Source: Burkholderia lata (GTDB lineage: Bacteria; Pseudomonadota; Gammaproteobacteria; Burkholderiales; Burkholderiaceae). From it: a stretch of DNA of 64,000 bases. The position numbers were made by a program, and so were the translations under genes. The stretch covers positions 1,240,001 to 1,304,000 of the forward strand of contig NC_007510.1 in the NCBI RefSeq assembly GCF_000012945.1. Reading direction: 5' to 3'. This document shows, in pieces, positions 57,084-64,000 of this stretch (the stretch's first letter is position 1; every line of letters starts with the position of its first letter). The notes under the pieces were generated by a model, which made no database searches, was not told where the DNA came from, and saw only the letters and a program-made list of their open reading frames with translations.

Positions 57084-57118
57084 AAACGTTTTCGGCCAGA
57101 AAATTATCGAAAACGTTT
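57084..57118. promoter_or_regulatory. Paired LacI-type operators
   Basis: AAACGTTTTCG (57084-57094) and CGAAAACGTTT (57108-57118) form an 11-bp inverted repeat. Each contains the AAACGTTT palindrome, and the two centres are 27 bp apart. They lie 16-50 bases before the LacI start, and so over its promoter. The remainder of the gap up to the tRNA holds only the -10 box noted below. Confidence 0.7.
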
Positions 57119-57350
57119 GTGACTTCGCGATGACGCAAGCGACGCTTGTTTCGCAAAAAGCACGACACAAACGTCTGACGGATAGGGCCGTCGGACGACG
57201 CGGACTCGATTGTATCGGGGATGTTGCGACGCGGGAGGAAATCGTTGGCGGCGGTGTGGCGGCGTCGATTACAAAGGATGAATTCGTATGACGGTAACGC
57301 GTGTCGTGATGCAGCGCCGCAGAATAAGGGAACGCATGGGCAAGCAATGG

Positions 57351-57356
57351 TAGAAT
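57351..57356 (+). promoter_or_regulatory. -10 box of the tRNA-Leu gene
   Basis: TAGAAT (5 of 6), 15 bases before the mature tRNA 5' end. No good -35 hexamer is evident at 16-18 bases upstream, so the call rests on the -10 and position. Confidence 0.45.
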
Positions 57357-57371
57357 CGCGTCCGCCCTCTT

Positions 57372-57706
57372 GCCGGGGTGATGAAATTGGTAAACATAGC
57401 GGACTTAAACGATTGAGTGCCCGGTCGGAAACGGTCGGTGCAGAACCCTTCAAATTCGGTGAAACCCCTGATGCGCGCATCGAGGCAACGCCGAGCCAAG
57501 CCTCGCGGCATCCGCGAGGAAGGTGTAGAGACTAGACGGGGGGCGCCTAAGGCGCACGGGCAGCAGTTGAGCCCGCGCGCGACGGTGAAGGCATAGTCCA
57601 GCGCACGAACGGCAGCGCGCACGCGACGCCGGCTTTGAAAGAAGCAGTGTGACGAAAATCCGCCGCCTTAATTGGCTTGCCGGTTCAAGTCCGGTCCCCG
57701 GCACCA
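57372..57706 (+). tRNA. tRNA-Leu(UAA), interrupted by a group I intron
   Basis: Exon 1 is 57372-57406 (35 nt) and exon 2 is 57655-57706 (52 nt), giving an 87-nt tRNA with encoded CCA. Acceptor GCCGGGG pairs with CCCCGGC; the D-arm is ATG/CAT; anticodon stem GCGGA pairs with TCCGC; and the T-arm is GCCGG-TTCAAGT-CCGGT. The long variable arm (GCC/GGC) marks a class II tRNA. Joined loop bases C-T-T-A-A-A-A place UAA at the anticodon, with the intron between U34 and A35, the position known from cyanobacterial tRNA-Leu(UAA). Without splicing the tRNA could not work, so the intron must be active if this is the only UAA-Leu copy. Confidence 0.93.
57407..57654 (+). ncRNA. Group I self-splicing intron (248 nt) in tRNA-Leu(UAA)
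   Basis: P1 forms between exon-1 GGACTT and intron GAGTGCC, with the U57406-G57415 wobble that marks the 5' splice site. The intron ends in G57654. The core shows GCCGAGCCAAGCC (P4 strand), the stem CCTCGCGG/CCGCGAGG (57501-57519), AGGTGTAGAGACTAGACGG (R side) and GAAGGCATAGTCC (S side). P7, GACTA (57530-57534) with TAGTC (57594-57598), makes the guanosine site. No reading frame of useful size lies inside, so it carries no homing endonuclease and would rely on its own folding. Subgroup IC3 is the likely class. Confidence 0.93.
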
Positions 57707-57743
57707 CGATCGCTTTCAGCGCGATTCGATGAAGGCACGAAAG

Positions 57744-57775
57744 CCCGCGAGAAGCCCAGCGCTCGCGGGTTTTTT
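57744..57775 (+). terminator. Intrinsic terminator after tRNA-Leu
   Basis: CCCGCGAG, 10-base loop, CTCGCGGG, then a run of six or more Ts. The tRNA is therefore a monocistronic transcript. 57776-57974 shows no further gene. Confidence 0.85.
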
Positions 57776-57974
57776 GTTTCTGGCGTTGCATCGGTCGCGA
57801 TTACCGACGACCGAACGACGAAGCCGCCGTCATCGGCGGATCATCGAATGGACCGGCAGGGCGATCTCCGGCGGCGTCACGGCGAGTCATCACAGGCACA
57901 TGGTGGAACTCGCGTCTCTTGACGAAGCCGCAAGCTCCACCACGCAAACGTCACACCATGAAGTGACGCGATGC

Positions 57975-59618
57975 CTACGAATCACACCGCTCGCGCACGA
58001 AGGTCAGGTTGCGCGTGCGCGACGTGTCGATGCGAAAGCGCGTCACCTCGTTACCCGAGCGTTCCACCGTCAGGACGCCACGCATGACGGCCATCTGACC
58101 GACAGGGTCGAACGTGAAAATGTCGTCGGCTACGGGTTCCAGCCGGTAGCCGACACTGCCCGCGACGCCGTGCATGGTCAGCGTGAGTTCACCGTTCGTC
58201 ACGGCGATCGTCGCACGTGCCGCGGCATCGTGACCGTGATACGTGCCTGTCAGACCGGCCGACGCATCGGAGAGCGATGGGGCGTGATCGGGCAAGCGCT
58301 CGAGCGTCTCGGCGTGACCGCAGTCCACCAGCTCGATCGCCGTCACACGTGACGCGGCCGTCGACGTTCGAGGCTTGATCAGCAGCGTTCCGCCTGCCCC
58401 TTCTTCGACCCGCAATCCGGCCTCCGTCTCGATGAGCGGCTGCGGCATCTGTCTGGCGTTGTGCAAGCTCACGTTGACTTGCCCGTCGTGATCGTCGATC
58501 ACGCAATACGTCCCGGATACACGCGAGTGGTACTTGCCGAGCAAGGTTTCGTGCCCGGCGGTTTGCAGCGGCGCGGCAGGCTTCGCGCCAAGGATGGCAT
58601 CGCCCAGAACGATATCGACGATCTGCGTAGCCAGTTCAATCGGATTGGCCGCGGCGCCGTTGGTGAGAATGATGACGTCCAGTGCGTGCCTGGCCACGGT
58701 CAACATCTGACATGAGCCGCCGAACACACCGCCGGCATGATGCAGCGTCTCCACGTCGCGATGGGGTGTGAGCATCAGCCCGAGGGCGTAGACGCCTTCC
58801 GCGCCGCTCGAGTAGTGTGGTTTGGTCAGCATCTGGCGCCAGCTTGCTTCGCTGCCGACCCGCTTGGGGCCGCGCAGATGCGCGAGCCAGCGCAGCATGT
58901 CGTCGACCGTCGACACGATCCCGCCTTCACCGAGCACTTCCCACGACGGAAACAGGCCGCGCATGAATCCGCCTTTTCCATCCGGCACATGCTGGGTCGC
59001 CATGCGCGGGCGGATGCGCATGTCGTCGGCGACCGACTCCGTGTCGACCATGCCCATCACGTCGAAGATGCGTTCCTTCAGGAAGGTCTCGAAGGGGATG
59101 CCGCTGACCCGCTCGATCGCGAGCGACAGCAGGTTATATCCGCCGTTGCAGTAGATCATCCGCTCGCCCGGCGGGAAGTTGACGTCGCGTTGCCGGACTT
59201 CGGCCGCGAGTACGCCGCCACGCGGCAGCGTCGCGACGCCTTGCGCGAGCAGCGTGACATCGAGATAGCAGCGATAGCCGCCCGTGTGCGTCATCAGCTG
59301 GCGCAAGCTGGGGTCGCCTGCCAGCAGCGGCAGCTCGGGCAGGTACGTGCGAATCCCGGCGTCGACGTCGAGCTTGCCGTCTTCGGCGAGCAGGAGTGCG
59401 GCGAGGCAGGTGAAGTGTTTGCTCGTCGAGCCGATGCGCAAGCGGGTGGCCGGCGTATTGGCGACGCCGTGTTCCAGGCTTGCCATGCCGAAGCCGCGTC
59501 GGTAGAGGACTTCGCCTTGATGCGCCACGGCCACGACGAGGCCGGGTTCATCGCATTTGTTGAAGCGTTCGAACAGGGTATCCAGTTGGTTGACGATGTC
59601 GTGCGATTCTTGTGTCAT
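57975..59618 (-). CDS. S12 serine peptidase (D-aminopeptidase/MlrB-type, beta-lactamase fold)
   Basis: 547 residues. Penicillin-binding-like catalytic motifs are SxxK at S64-K67 (IGSTSKHF), YxN at Y156-N158 (MIYCNGGYN) and HAG at H294-G296 (LHHAGGVFG). They fall very near the positions I recall for Ochrobactrum D-aminopeptidase (S62, K65, Y153, H287). The 200-residue C-terminal part has two beta-rich segments like that enzyme's B and C domains. The family also holds MlrB, which opens linearised microcystin. No signal peptide is visible, so cytoplasmic action is expected. It begins 19 bases after the TonB-receptor stop and is probably in its operon. Substrate unknown. Confidence 0.85.
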   Translation of the reverse strand: MTQESHDIVNQLDTLFERFNKCDEPGLVVAVAHQGEVLYRRGFGMASLEHGVANTPATRLRIGSTSKHFTCLAALLLAEDGKLDVDAGIRTYLPELPLLAGDPSLRQLMTHTGGYRCYLDVTLLAQGVATLPRGGVLAAEVRQRDVNFPPGERMIYCNGGYNLLSLAIERVSGIPFETFLKERIFDVMGMVDTESVADDMRIRPRMATQHVPDGKGGFMRGLFPSWEVLGEGGIVSTVDDMLRWLAHLRGPKRVGSEASWRQMLTKPHYSSGAEGVYALGLMLTPHRDVETLHHAGGVFGGSCQMLTVARHALDVIILTNGAAANPIELATQIVDIVLGDAILGAKPAAPLQTAGHETLLGKYHSRVSGTYCVIDDHDGQVNVSLHNARQMPQPLIETEAGLRVEEGAGGTLLIKPRTSTAASRVTAIELVDCGHAETLERLPDHAPSLSDASAGLTGTYHGHDAAARATIAVTNGELTLTMHGVAGSVGYRLEPVADDIFTFDPVGQMAVMRGVLTVERSGNEVTRFRIDTSRTRNLTFVRERCDS

Positions 59619-59637
59619 TTTCAGTTATCCCTATGAT

Positions 59638-62025
59638 TTAGAACGGAACGGTAAGTGCCGCGCCGATCGTGCGCGGCTGAATCACGCTGACGAGCGCCGG
59701 GCCGCCCATCGGTATCAGCGACGTGCCGGCCGCGATCAACGCGCGACGGTCGAACAGGTTGCGAACATAGAACGCCAGACTGAACTTCTTGAAGTCCACG
59801 CCCGCTTGCAGATCCGTGATCGCGTAGCCCGGCAACGGGTAATCGGGCCGGCCCGAACTGGCGTCGAATCCGCTATGACGTCGGCCGACAAATCGTTGGG
59901 TCACACCCGCATACGACGGATACCCTTGCGCGGTGAACAGATAGGTGCCCGAGAGCGTCGCGGCGAACTTGGCCGAGTTCGGCAATGGCTGGCCCGCTGT
60001 CGTACCCGCGCTCGCATTGCCGCTCGTCAGGCTGGCGTCGATGAGCGACAGGTTCGCACTGAAGTTCCAGTGCGGGGTGGGGCGGAACGTGCCGGAGAAC
60101 TCCAGGCCCTTGATTCGCGCGTTGCCGGCGTTGATGACCTGGTTGACGCCATCGACCGTGCCGAGCTGCTGGATGTTCTTCCACTCGATGTCGTAGACCG
60201 ACGTTTCCAGCGACAGCCGCTTGTCGAGCAGGTCGGCCTTGTAGCCGGCCTCATAGCTCCACAGCGTGTCGGGTGCGAAGGTCGGGCTACCCGCCGCGCG
60301 CATGCCTGTGAGCGGATCGATCAGCAGCGCATTCGGGCCGCCGGGCCGGTATCCGCTGGCGATGCGGACATACGCATTGCTGTTGGAGGTCAGCGCATAG
60401 CGCGCGGTGAACATGTAGGTCTTGCTGGTGTCCGACGACGGTGCCGAGATGGTCTGGGTCGGGCCGGCGAGCGTACCGTAGGTCGTCTGTTCGTAGGTCT
60501 GGCTGTTGTGGGCGATCCGGACGCCGCCGGTCAGCGAAAGGCGCGACGTAAGGTGATACGTCAGGTCGCCGTATGCCGCGTACTCGTTGTATGTGCTGGG
60601 CGCCTGGAGTTCCGACAGGTCCGGGCCGGGCGTGCCATCGGGCAACGTCGTCAGAAAGCCTTCGCTCGAATTGCTGCGCTCGTGTGTATAGAAGAGGCCG
60701 GCCAGCCACTCGAGTCGCTGGTTGCCCGGCGAAGTCAGGCGAAACTCCTGGGTCACCTTGTTCGTCGTGGCCACATCCTTGGCGACCACCGAGCCCAGGT
60801 TCAGCCCCTGGGCGGCAAATAGCGGCCCATAGACGCCGGTCAGGTCCTGCGGCGCGCTCGTGTTGATTCGTTGATACGACGTGATCGAGTTCAGGCGTGC
60901 CCAGCCGAGTTCGTATTCGATCCCGGCCGAATAAAGCTGGATGTTTTGGTGAAAGGGCTGCTGGGCGAACTGTCGCGTGGTCAGGTCACCCCAGACCGGC
61001 TTGCCGTCGGCGCCGTATTCAACGTAGTTCGGATCGTTGCGATTGATGTTTTGCGAGAGCGCGGTCAGCCGGACCGTCAAATCCCGGGTCGGCGTCAGCA
61101 GCAACGACGCGCGGGCACCGTAGGTGTCGCCGCGATCGATGTGGGAGTCCGCCTTGGGGCCCACGGCGTCGACATACCCGCCATCGTGCTGGCCGAATAC
61201 GGAGACGCGCAGCGCGGCAACGTCGGTCTTCAACGGGATATTCAACGTTGCGTTGGCCGTTCCGCTCACACCGCCATGCGCCGTTCCCGATACGCCGGTG
61301 CCGACCTGCCCGGAAAACTGACTCGGGTCCGGTTCGTTGGTCACGTTTTTGAGCAAGCCGCCCATCGCACCCGCGCCATACAACGTGCCCTGCGGACCTC
61401 GCAGGATTTCGACGTGATTGAGGTCGAGCAGGCTCATGTCGAGCGAGAACGTCGCGCTTTGGGAGAACACGGTGCTGCCGCCGAACGCGACGTCGTCGAC
61501 ATACATGCCGACCGTCGGCCCCGTCTGAACACCCGTCGTCACGCCGCGAATACTGACCTGACCGGCCCCGCTGCCGCCACTGGCGTTCAAGTCGACACCC
61601 GGCTCCGACGACAGGAAGTCGGACATCGTTTTCGCGCCGCTCTTCTGCAGTTCGTCGGCCGACAAGACATTGACCTGCATCGGCACTTCGCGAGCCGGTT
61701 CACGTCGACGCGTCGCGGTCACCACGACGGTATTGAGCGTCGCGCCACCCTTGCCTTGCGCTTTCGACGTCTCCGCCGGAGGGGCATTCGGCACCGCGGT
61801 GCCGGATGCGGCGGCAGGCGTCGCAGCGGACGCCGCCGAGGCCGCATCCGGCGCGGCGACCTGCTGAGTCTGCACGGGCGTTTGCGCCTGTTCCTGCGCA
61901 TGCACGCCCAACGATGCCAACCCGAATACCGGTCCGACGAAGAGCGGGGCGTAACGCCCGCCGTGTCGCAGCGGTAGCGTTGCCGAAACCGCCGGGTGCT
62001 TCGTCCGGTTCTTCACCTTCATCAT
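59638..62025 (-). CDS. TonB-dependent outer-membrane receptor
   Basis: 795 residues. After an imperfect signal region (GPVFGLASLGVHAQ) and an Ala-rich spacer, the TonB box TVVVTATRRREPA precedes the plug domain (GVTTGVQTGPTVGMYVDDVA, EILRGPQGTLYGAGAMGGLL). The remainder is a 22-strand barrel that ends in the usual aromatic Phe (GAALTVPF). The plug and barrel are of the type common in catabolic gene clusters, not obviously siderophore receptors. AGGAGGAGACA directly precedes the ATG at 62025. It heads the operon with the S12 peptidase, so it probably imports that enzyme's peptide substrate. Confidence 0.9.
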   Translation of the reverse strand: MMKVKNRTKHPAVSATLPLRHGGRYAPLFVGPVFGLASLGVHAQEQAQTPVQTQQVAAPDAASAASAATPAAASGTAVPNAPPAETSKAQGKGGATLNTVVVTATRRREPAREVPMQVNVLSADELQKSGAKTMSDFLSSEPGVDLNASGGSGAGQVSIRGVTTGVQTGPTVGMYVDDVAFGGSTVFSQSATFSLDMSLLDLNHVEILRGPQGTLYGAGAMGGLLKNVTNEPDPSQFSGQVGTGVSGTAHGGVSGTANATLNIPLKTDVAALRVSVFGQHDGGYVDAVGPKADSHIDRGDTYGARASLLLTPTRDLTVRLTALSQNINRNDPNYVEYGADGKPVWGDLTTRQFAQQPFHQNIQLYSAGIEYELGWARLNSITSYQRINTSAPQDLTGVYGPLFAAQGLNLGSVVAKDVATTNKVTQEFRLTSPGNQRLEWLAGLFYTHERSNSSEGFLTTLPDGTPGPDLSELQAPSTYNEYAAYGDLTYHLTSRLSLTGGVRIAHNSQTYEQTTYGTLAGPTQTISAPSSDTSKTYMFTARYALTSNSNAYVRIASGYRPGGPNALLIDPLTGMRAAGSPTFAPDTLWSYEAGYKADLLDKRLSLETSVYDIEWKNIQQLGTVDGVNQVINAGNARIKGLEFSGTFRPTPHWNFSANLSLIDASLTSGNASAGTTAGQPLPNSAKFAATLSGTYLFTAQGYPSYAGVTQRFVGRRHSGFDASSGRPDYPLPGYAITDLQAGVDFKKFSLAFYVRNLFDRRALIAAGTSLIPMGGPALVSVIQPRTIGAALTVPF

Positions 62026-62118
62026 TGTCTCCTCCTGATTGTGCGATCGACTGAACGCGATGCCGTGTAGCGCAACTCAGGGGGAACGGTAAGTGCCGGT
62101 TATTTCTGGTTCATGTGG

Positions 62119-62144
62119 CGTTTGTATCGTCGGTGATACAAACG
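62119..62144. promoter_or_regulatory. 10-bp inverted repeat between divergent receptor and kinase genes
   Basis: CGTTTGTATC, six-base loop, GATACAAACG: perfect arms, in the 262-base divergent intergenic region, 94 bases before the receptor start. A likely operator shared by both promoters. The binding protein is not identified. Confidence 0.6.
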
Positions 62145-62287
62145 ATCGGTGAGGGTGAAGGGCGGCCACGCGGGCAGACGAGATGGACGCGGGCCGCAGA
62201 CATGTTTCGGGTTTGCAATAAACGGCTCACATAGCTCCTACATTCGCGGGCGATAATCGCAGCCATTGTTCGCTGTCGGCCAGAACC

Positions 62288-63280
62288 ATGCACAAACCCC
62301 GCTTCGATTCGGCTTTCTATCGCCTGTTCTTCGTGATGATCTCGATCATCCTCGTGATGCAGATCAGTGCCGGCCTGCTGCTCTACAAGCTCTACAGTTC
62401 CGAGCCCTTCAAACCGCCGCCCGGGATGAGCGCAGCGTTGCAGTGGGCCGCCGCGGTGATGATCCAGGTGATGCCGGCACTGATCTCGTCCTGGATCGGC
62501 GCGCGCATGCTGGCCGCCCCGTTCCGCACGCTGGCCGTCGGGGCCGCTGAACTGTCGAGGAATATCGATGCGCCGCCCATCAAGGAAATCGGCCCTGTCG
62601 AGGCGCGTCAGGCCGCCAGCGTGTTCAACACGATGCAGGCGTCGCTGCGGCGGCAAATGAGTGAGCGCAACCGTTTTCTCGCCGCCGTATCGCACGATCT
62701 GCGCACGCCGCTGACGCGCATGAAGCTGCGCCTTCGATCCGCTCAGGATGTCGAATTGAGTGAACGGCTCAGAGACGATATCGACGAGATGACGCAGCTT
62801 CTGGAGGCCACGCTGTCGTTCCTGCGCAATGAAGAGGTGGTCGAGGAATTCAGTCCGGTCGATATCAATGCACTGGTGGATGCCATCGCGGAAGACGCGG
62901 CCGAACACGGTCAGAAGGTGACGATCAGCGGCGAGGTGCCGCCGATCTCGGCGCAACCTCTCGGCCTCAAACGCTGCCTGACGAACCTGGTTGCCAACGC
63001 GATTCGATACGGTGAAGACGCACACATCCGCCTGATCGATGCGCCGTCGTGTGTGCGGATCCAGATTGCCGATCACGGTCCGGGCATCCCGGAGGCGCAA
63101 CTGGAGCGGGCGCTGGAGCCGTTCTACCGGGTGGAAAGTTCTCGCAACAGGAACACGGGCGGGACGGGCCTTGGCCTTGCCATTGCGAACGACGTCGTGA
63201 AGCGTCACGGTGGGGAGCTGGTGTTGCGCAACGGTCCGGAAGGCGGGCTGGTGGCGCAGGTCACGTTACCGCGTCGATAG
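62288..63280 (+). CDS. Sensor histidine kinase (EnvZ-like) without a neighbouring response regulator
   Basis: 330 residues. TM1 (11-33) and TM2 (49-74) flank a periplasmic loop of only about 15 residues, so the sensor signal probably comes from the membrane or from partner proteins. A HAMP region is at 75-125. HisKA carries H136 (AAVSHDLRTPLTRMK), and the ATPase domain has the N box (LTNLVANAIRYG), D box (ADHGPGIP), F box and G2 box (TGGTGLGLAIAND). It is complete. A response regulator gene is not encoded upstream or downstream inside the window. Divergent from the receptor, so it may respond to the same nutrient. Confidence 0.88.
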   Translation: MHKPRFDSAFYRLFFVMISIILVMQISAGLLLYKLYSSEPFKPPPGMSAALQWAAAVMIQVMPALISSWIGARMLAAPFRTLAVGAAELSRNIDAPPIKEIGPVEARQAASVFNTMQASLRRQMSERNRFLAAVSHDLRTPLTRMKLRLRSAQDVELSERLRDDIDEMTQLLEATLSFLRNEEVVEEFSPVDINALVDAIAEDAAEHGQKVTISGEVPPISAQPLGLKRCLTNLVANAIRYGEDAHIRLIDAPSCVRIQIADHGPGIPEAQLERALEPFYRVESSRNRNTGGTGLGLAIANDVVKRHGGELVLRNGPEGGLVAQVTLPRR

Positions 63281-63407
63281 GGTGATGGGCTCGGAGCGAT
63301 CGTTTGCACTGCTCTGTTTCACGCTTGATACAGATTGCTCACAAAGCGGAAACAGCGCGTGCTTATAGTCGTTTCACACCCCTCAACCCTATTCGGCAGA
63401 CCTCGTC

Positions 63408-64000
63408 ATGAAAATATTCACGGCTCAGCTTTCGACGGAAACCAATACCTTTGCCCCGTGCCCGACCGGATGGGGCGGCTTCGAAGAGTTCACGATTTTT
63501 CATGGCGACGCGAGTGTGCGCGAGCCCGACGGCGTGGGGCACGTGCTCGCGGAAGTGCGGCGCCTCGCGGAGGGTGACGGTCACGAGATCGTCGAAGGCC
63601 TGTGTGCCGAAGCCCAGCCGTCCGGCCGCACGATTCGTGCGGTCTACGAGTTCCTGAGGGACGAGATCCTCGATGGCGTCAAGGCCGCATTGCCGCTGGA
63701 TGCCGTGATTCTGCTGCTGCACGGCGCGATGGTGGCTGAGGGTTACGACGATTGCGAAGGCGATCTGCTCGCCGGCGTTCGCGCCATTGTCGGCCCCGAC
63801 GTTCCGATCTCGGTCACGCTCGACCCGCACTGCCATTTCACGCAATTGATGAAGGCGTCGGCCGATGTCCTGATCGCTTACAAGGAGTATCCGCATGTCG
63901 ACGCCGTCGATCGGGCACGCGACGCCTATCGGCTGACGCTCGATATGGCTGCCGGACGCATCCGCCCGACGACCGGCGTGTTCGACTGCCGGATGGTCGG
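63408..64000 (+). CDS. M81-family metallopeptidase (MlrC-like), 3' end outside window
   Basis: The first 197 residues of a protein whose N-terminus MKIFTAQLSTETNTFAPCPTG is the signature of the M81/DUF1485 family. HGAMVAEGYDDCEGDLLAG and SVTLDPHCHF, with metal-binding His and Asp/Glu residues, follow. MlrC of microcystin-degrading sphingomonads is a characterised member that cuts small linear peptides. Full family length is about 480-530 residues. It has 127 bases between it and the kinase and is probably part of this peptide-utilisation locus. Confidence 0.85.
   Translation, partial: MKIFTAQLSTETNTFAPCPTGWGGFEEFTIFHGDASVREPDGVGHVLAEVRRLAEGDGHEIVEGLCAEAQPSGRTIRAVYEFLRDEILDGVKAALPLDAVILLLHGAMVAEGYDDCEGDLLAGVRAIVGPDVPISVTLDPHCHFTQLMKASADVLIAYKEYPHVDAVDRARDAYRLTLDMAAGRIRPTTGVFDCRMV

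Noticed and set aside
57660..57706. The tRNA 3' end as an integration (att) site for the region to its right
   Set aside because: No second copy of the tRNA 3' end and no integrase gene lies within the window; the idea remains open only if one exists beyond 64000.
57450..57791. A minus-strand open frame inside and beyond the group I intron, possible homing endonuclease
   Set aside because: No LAGLIDADG, GIY-YIG or HNH motif, wrong strand relative to the intron and cut through by structured RNA.

Overview
The window is high-GC (about two thirds G+C) chromosomal DNA of a beta-proteobacterium, most likely Burkholderia and probably of the cepacia-complex type. This rests on codon use, on gene families such as the MxKDx-repeat protein, an MdtABC-type RND pump, ThiC behind a TPP riboswitch, a PhoX-like phosphatase and recC-recB-recD, and on very long antisense open frames typical of such DNA. 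It is an inference; no rRNA or species marker is present.

Layout, left to right. 0-5 kb: a partial PAS/degenerate-GGDEF/EAL protein, a periplasmic peroxiredoxin, an atypical SDR, a NYN-LOTUS RNA-binding/nuclease protein and a VOC (glyoxalase-type) protein. 5-14 kb: an mdtABC efflux operon closed by a strong terminator, then an IclR-family regulator broken by a one-base frameshift. 14.2-14.5 kb: a gene-free interval with a promoter, two perfect hairpins and an intrinsic terminator, which I read as an unannotated small RNA. 14.7-18.6 kb: a PhoX-like phosphatase, and an ammonium transporter behind a sigma-54 promoter with an NtrC-type site. 18.8-21.4 kb: a lipoprotein, an Rrf2 regulator with an NAD(P)-binding enzyme (same operator in front of each), an Lrp/AsnC regulator and a 7 x 13 bp tandem repeat. 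21.4-25.3 kb: an iron(III) ABC importer (fbpABC type) and a 53-residue membrane protein. 25.4-29.4 kb: an amino-acid permease and a FUSC-family membrane protein. 29.6-39.3 kb: recC-recB-recD-arfB on the plus strand, joined by three ATGA stop/start overlaps. 39.4-45.8 kb: an EAL phosphodiesterase, a DMT exporter, two small lipoproteins, thiC with its riboswitch and an MxKDx protein. 45.9-51 kb: a cytochrome b/molybdopterin oxidoreductase pair, a HigBA-like toxin-antitoxin pair, a second DMT exporter and an MFS transporter. 51.2-57.1 kb: a LacI-type regulator, a four-gene ABC importer and a GpdQ-like phosphodiesterase, which look like a uptake-and-cleavage system for a phosphodiester. 57.4-57.7 kb: a tRNA-Leu(UAA) gene interrupted by a 248-nt group I intron. 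57.9-64 kb: an S12 serine peptidase (D-aminopeptidase/MlrB type), a TonB-dependent receptor, a divergent histidine kinase without a response regulator, and the start of an M81 (MlrC-type) metallopeptidase.

The most interesting items are the group I intron inside tRNA-Leu(UAA), the small-RNA candidate at 14.33-14.46 kb, the TonB/S12/M81 peptide-utilisation locus with its orphan kinase, the clamp-binding-like motif in a RecD insertion, and the shared Rrf2 operators. No CRISPR array, transposase, integrase, rRNA or replication origin was seen.
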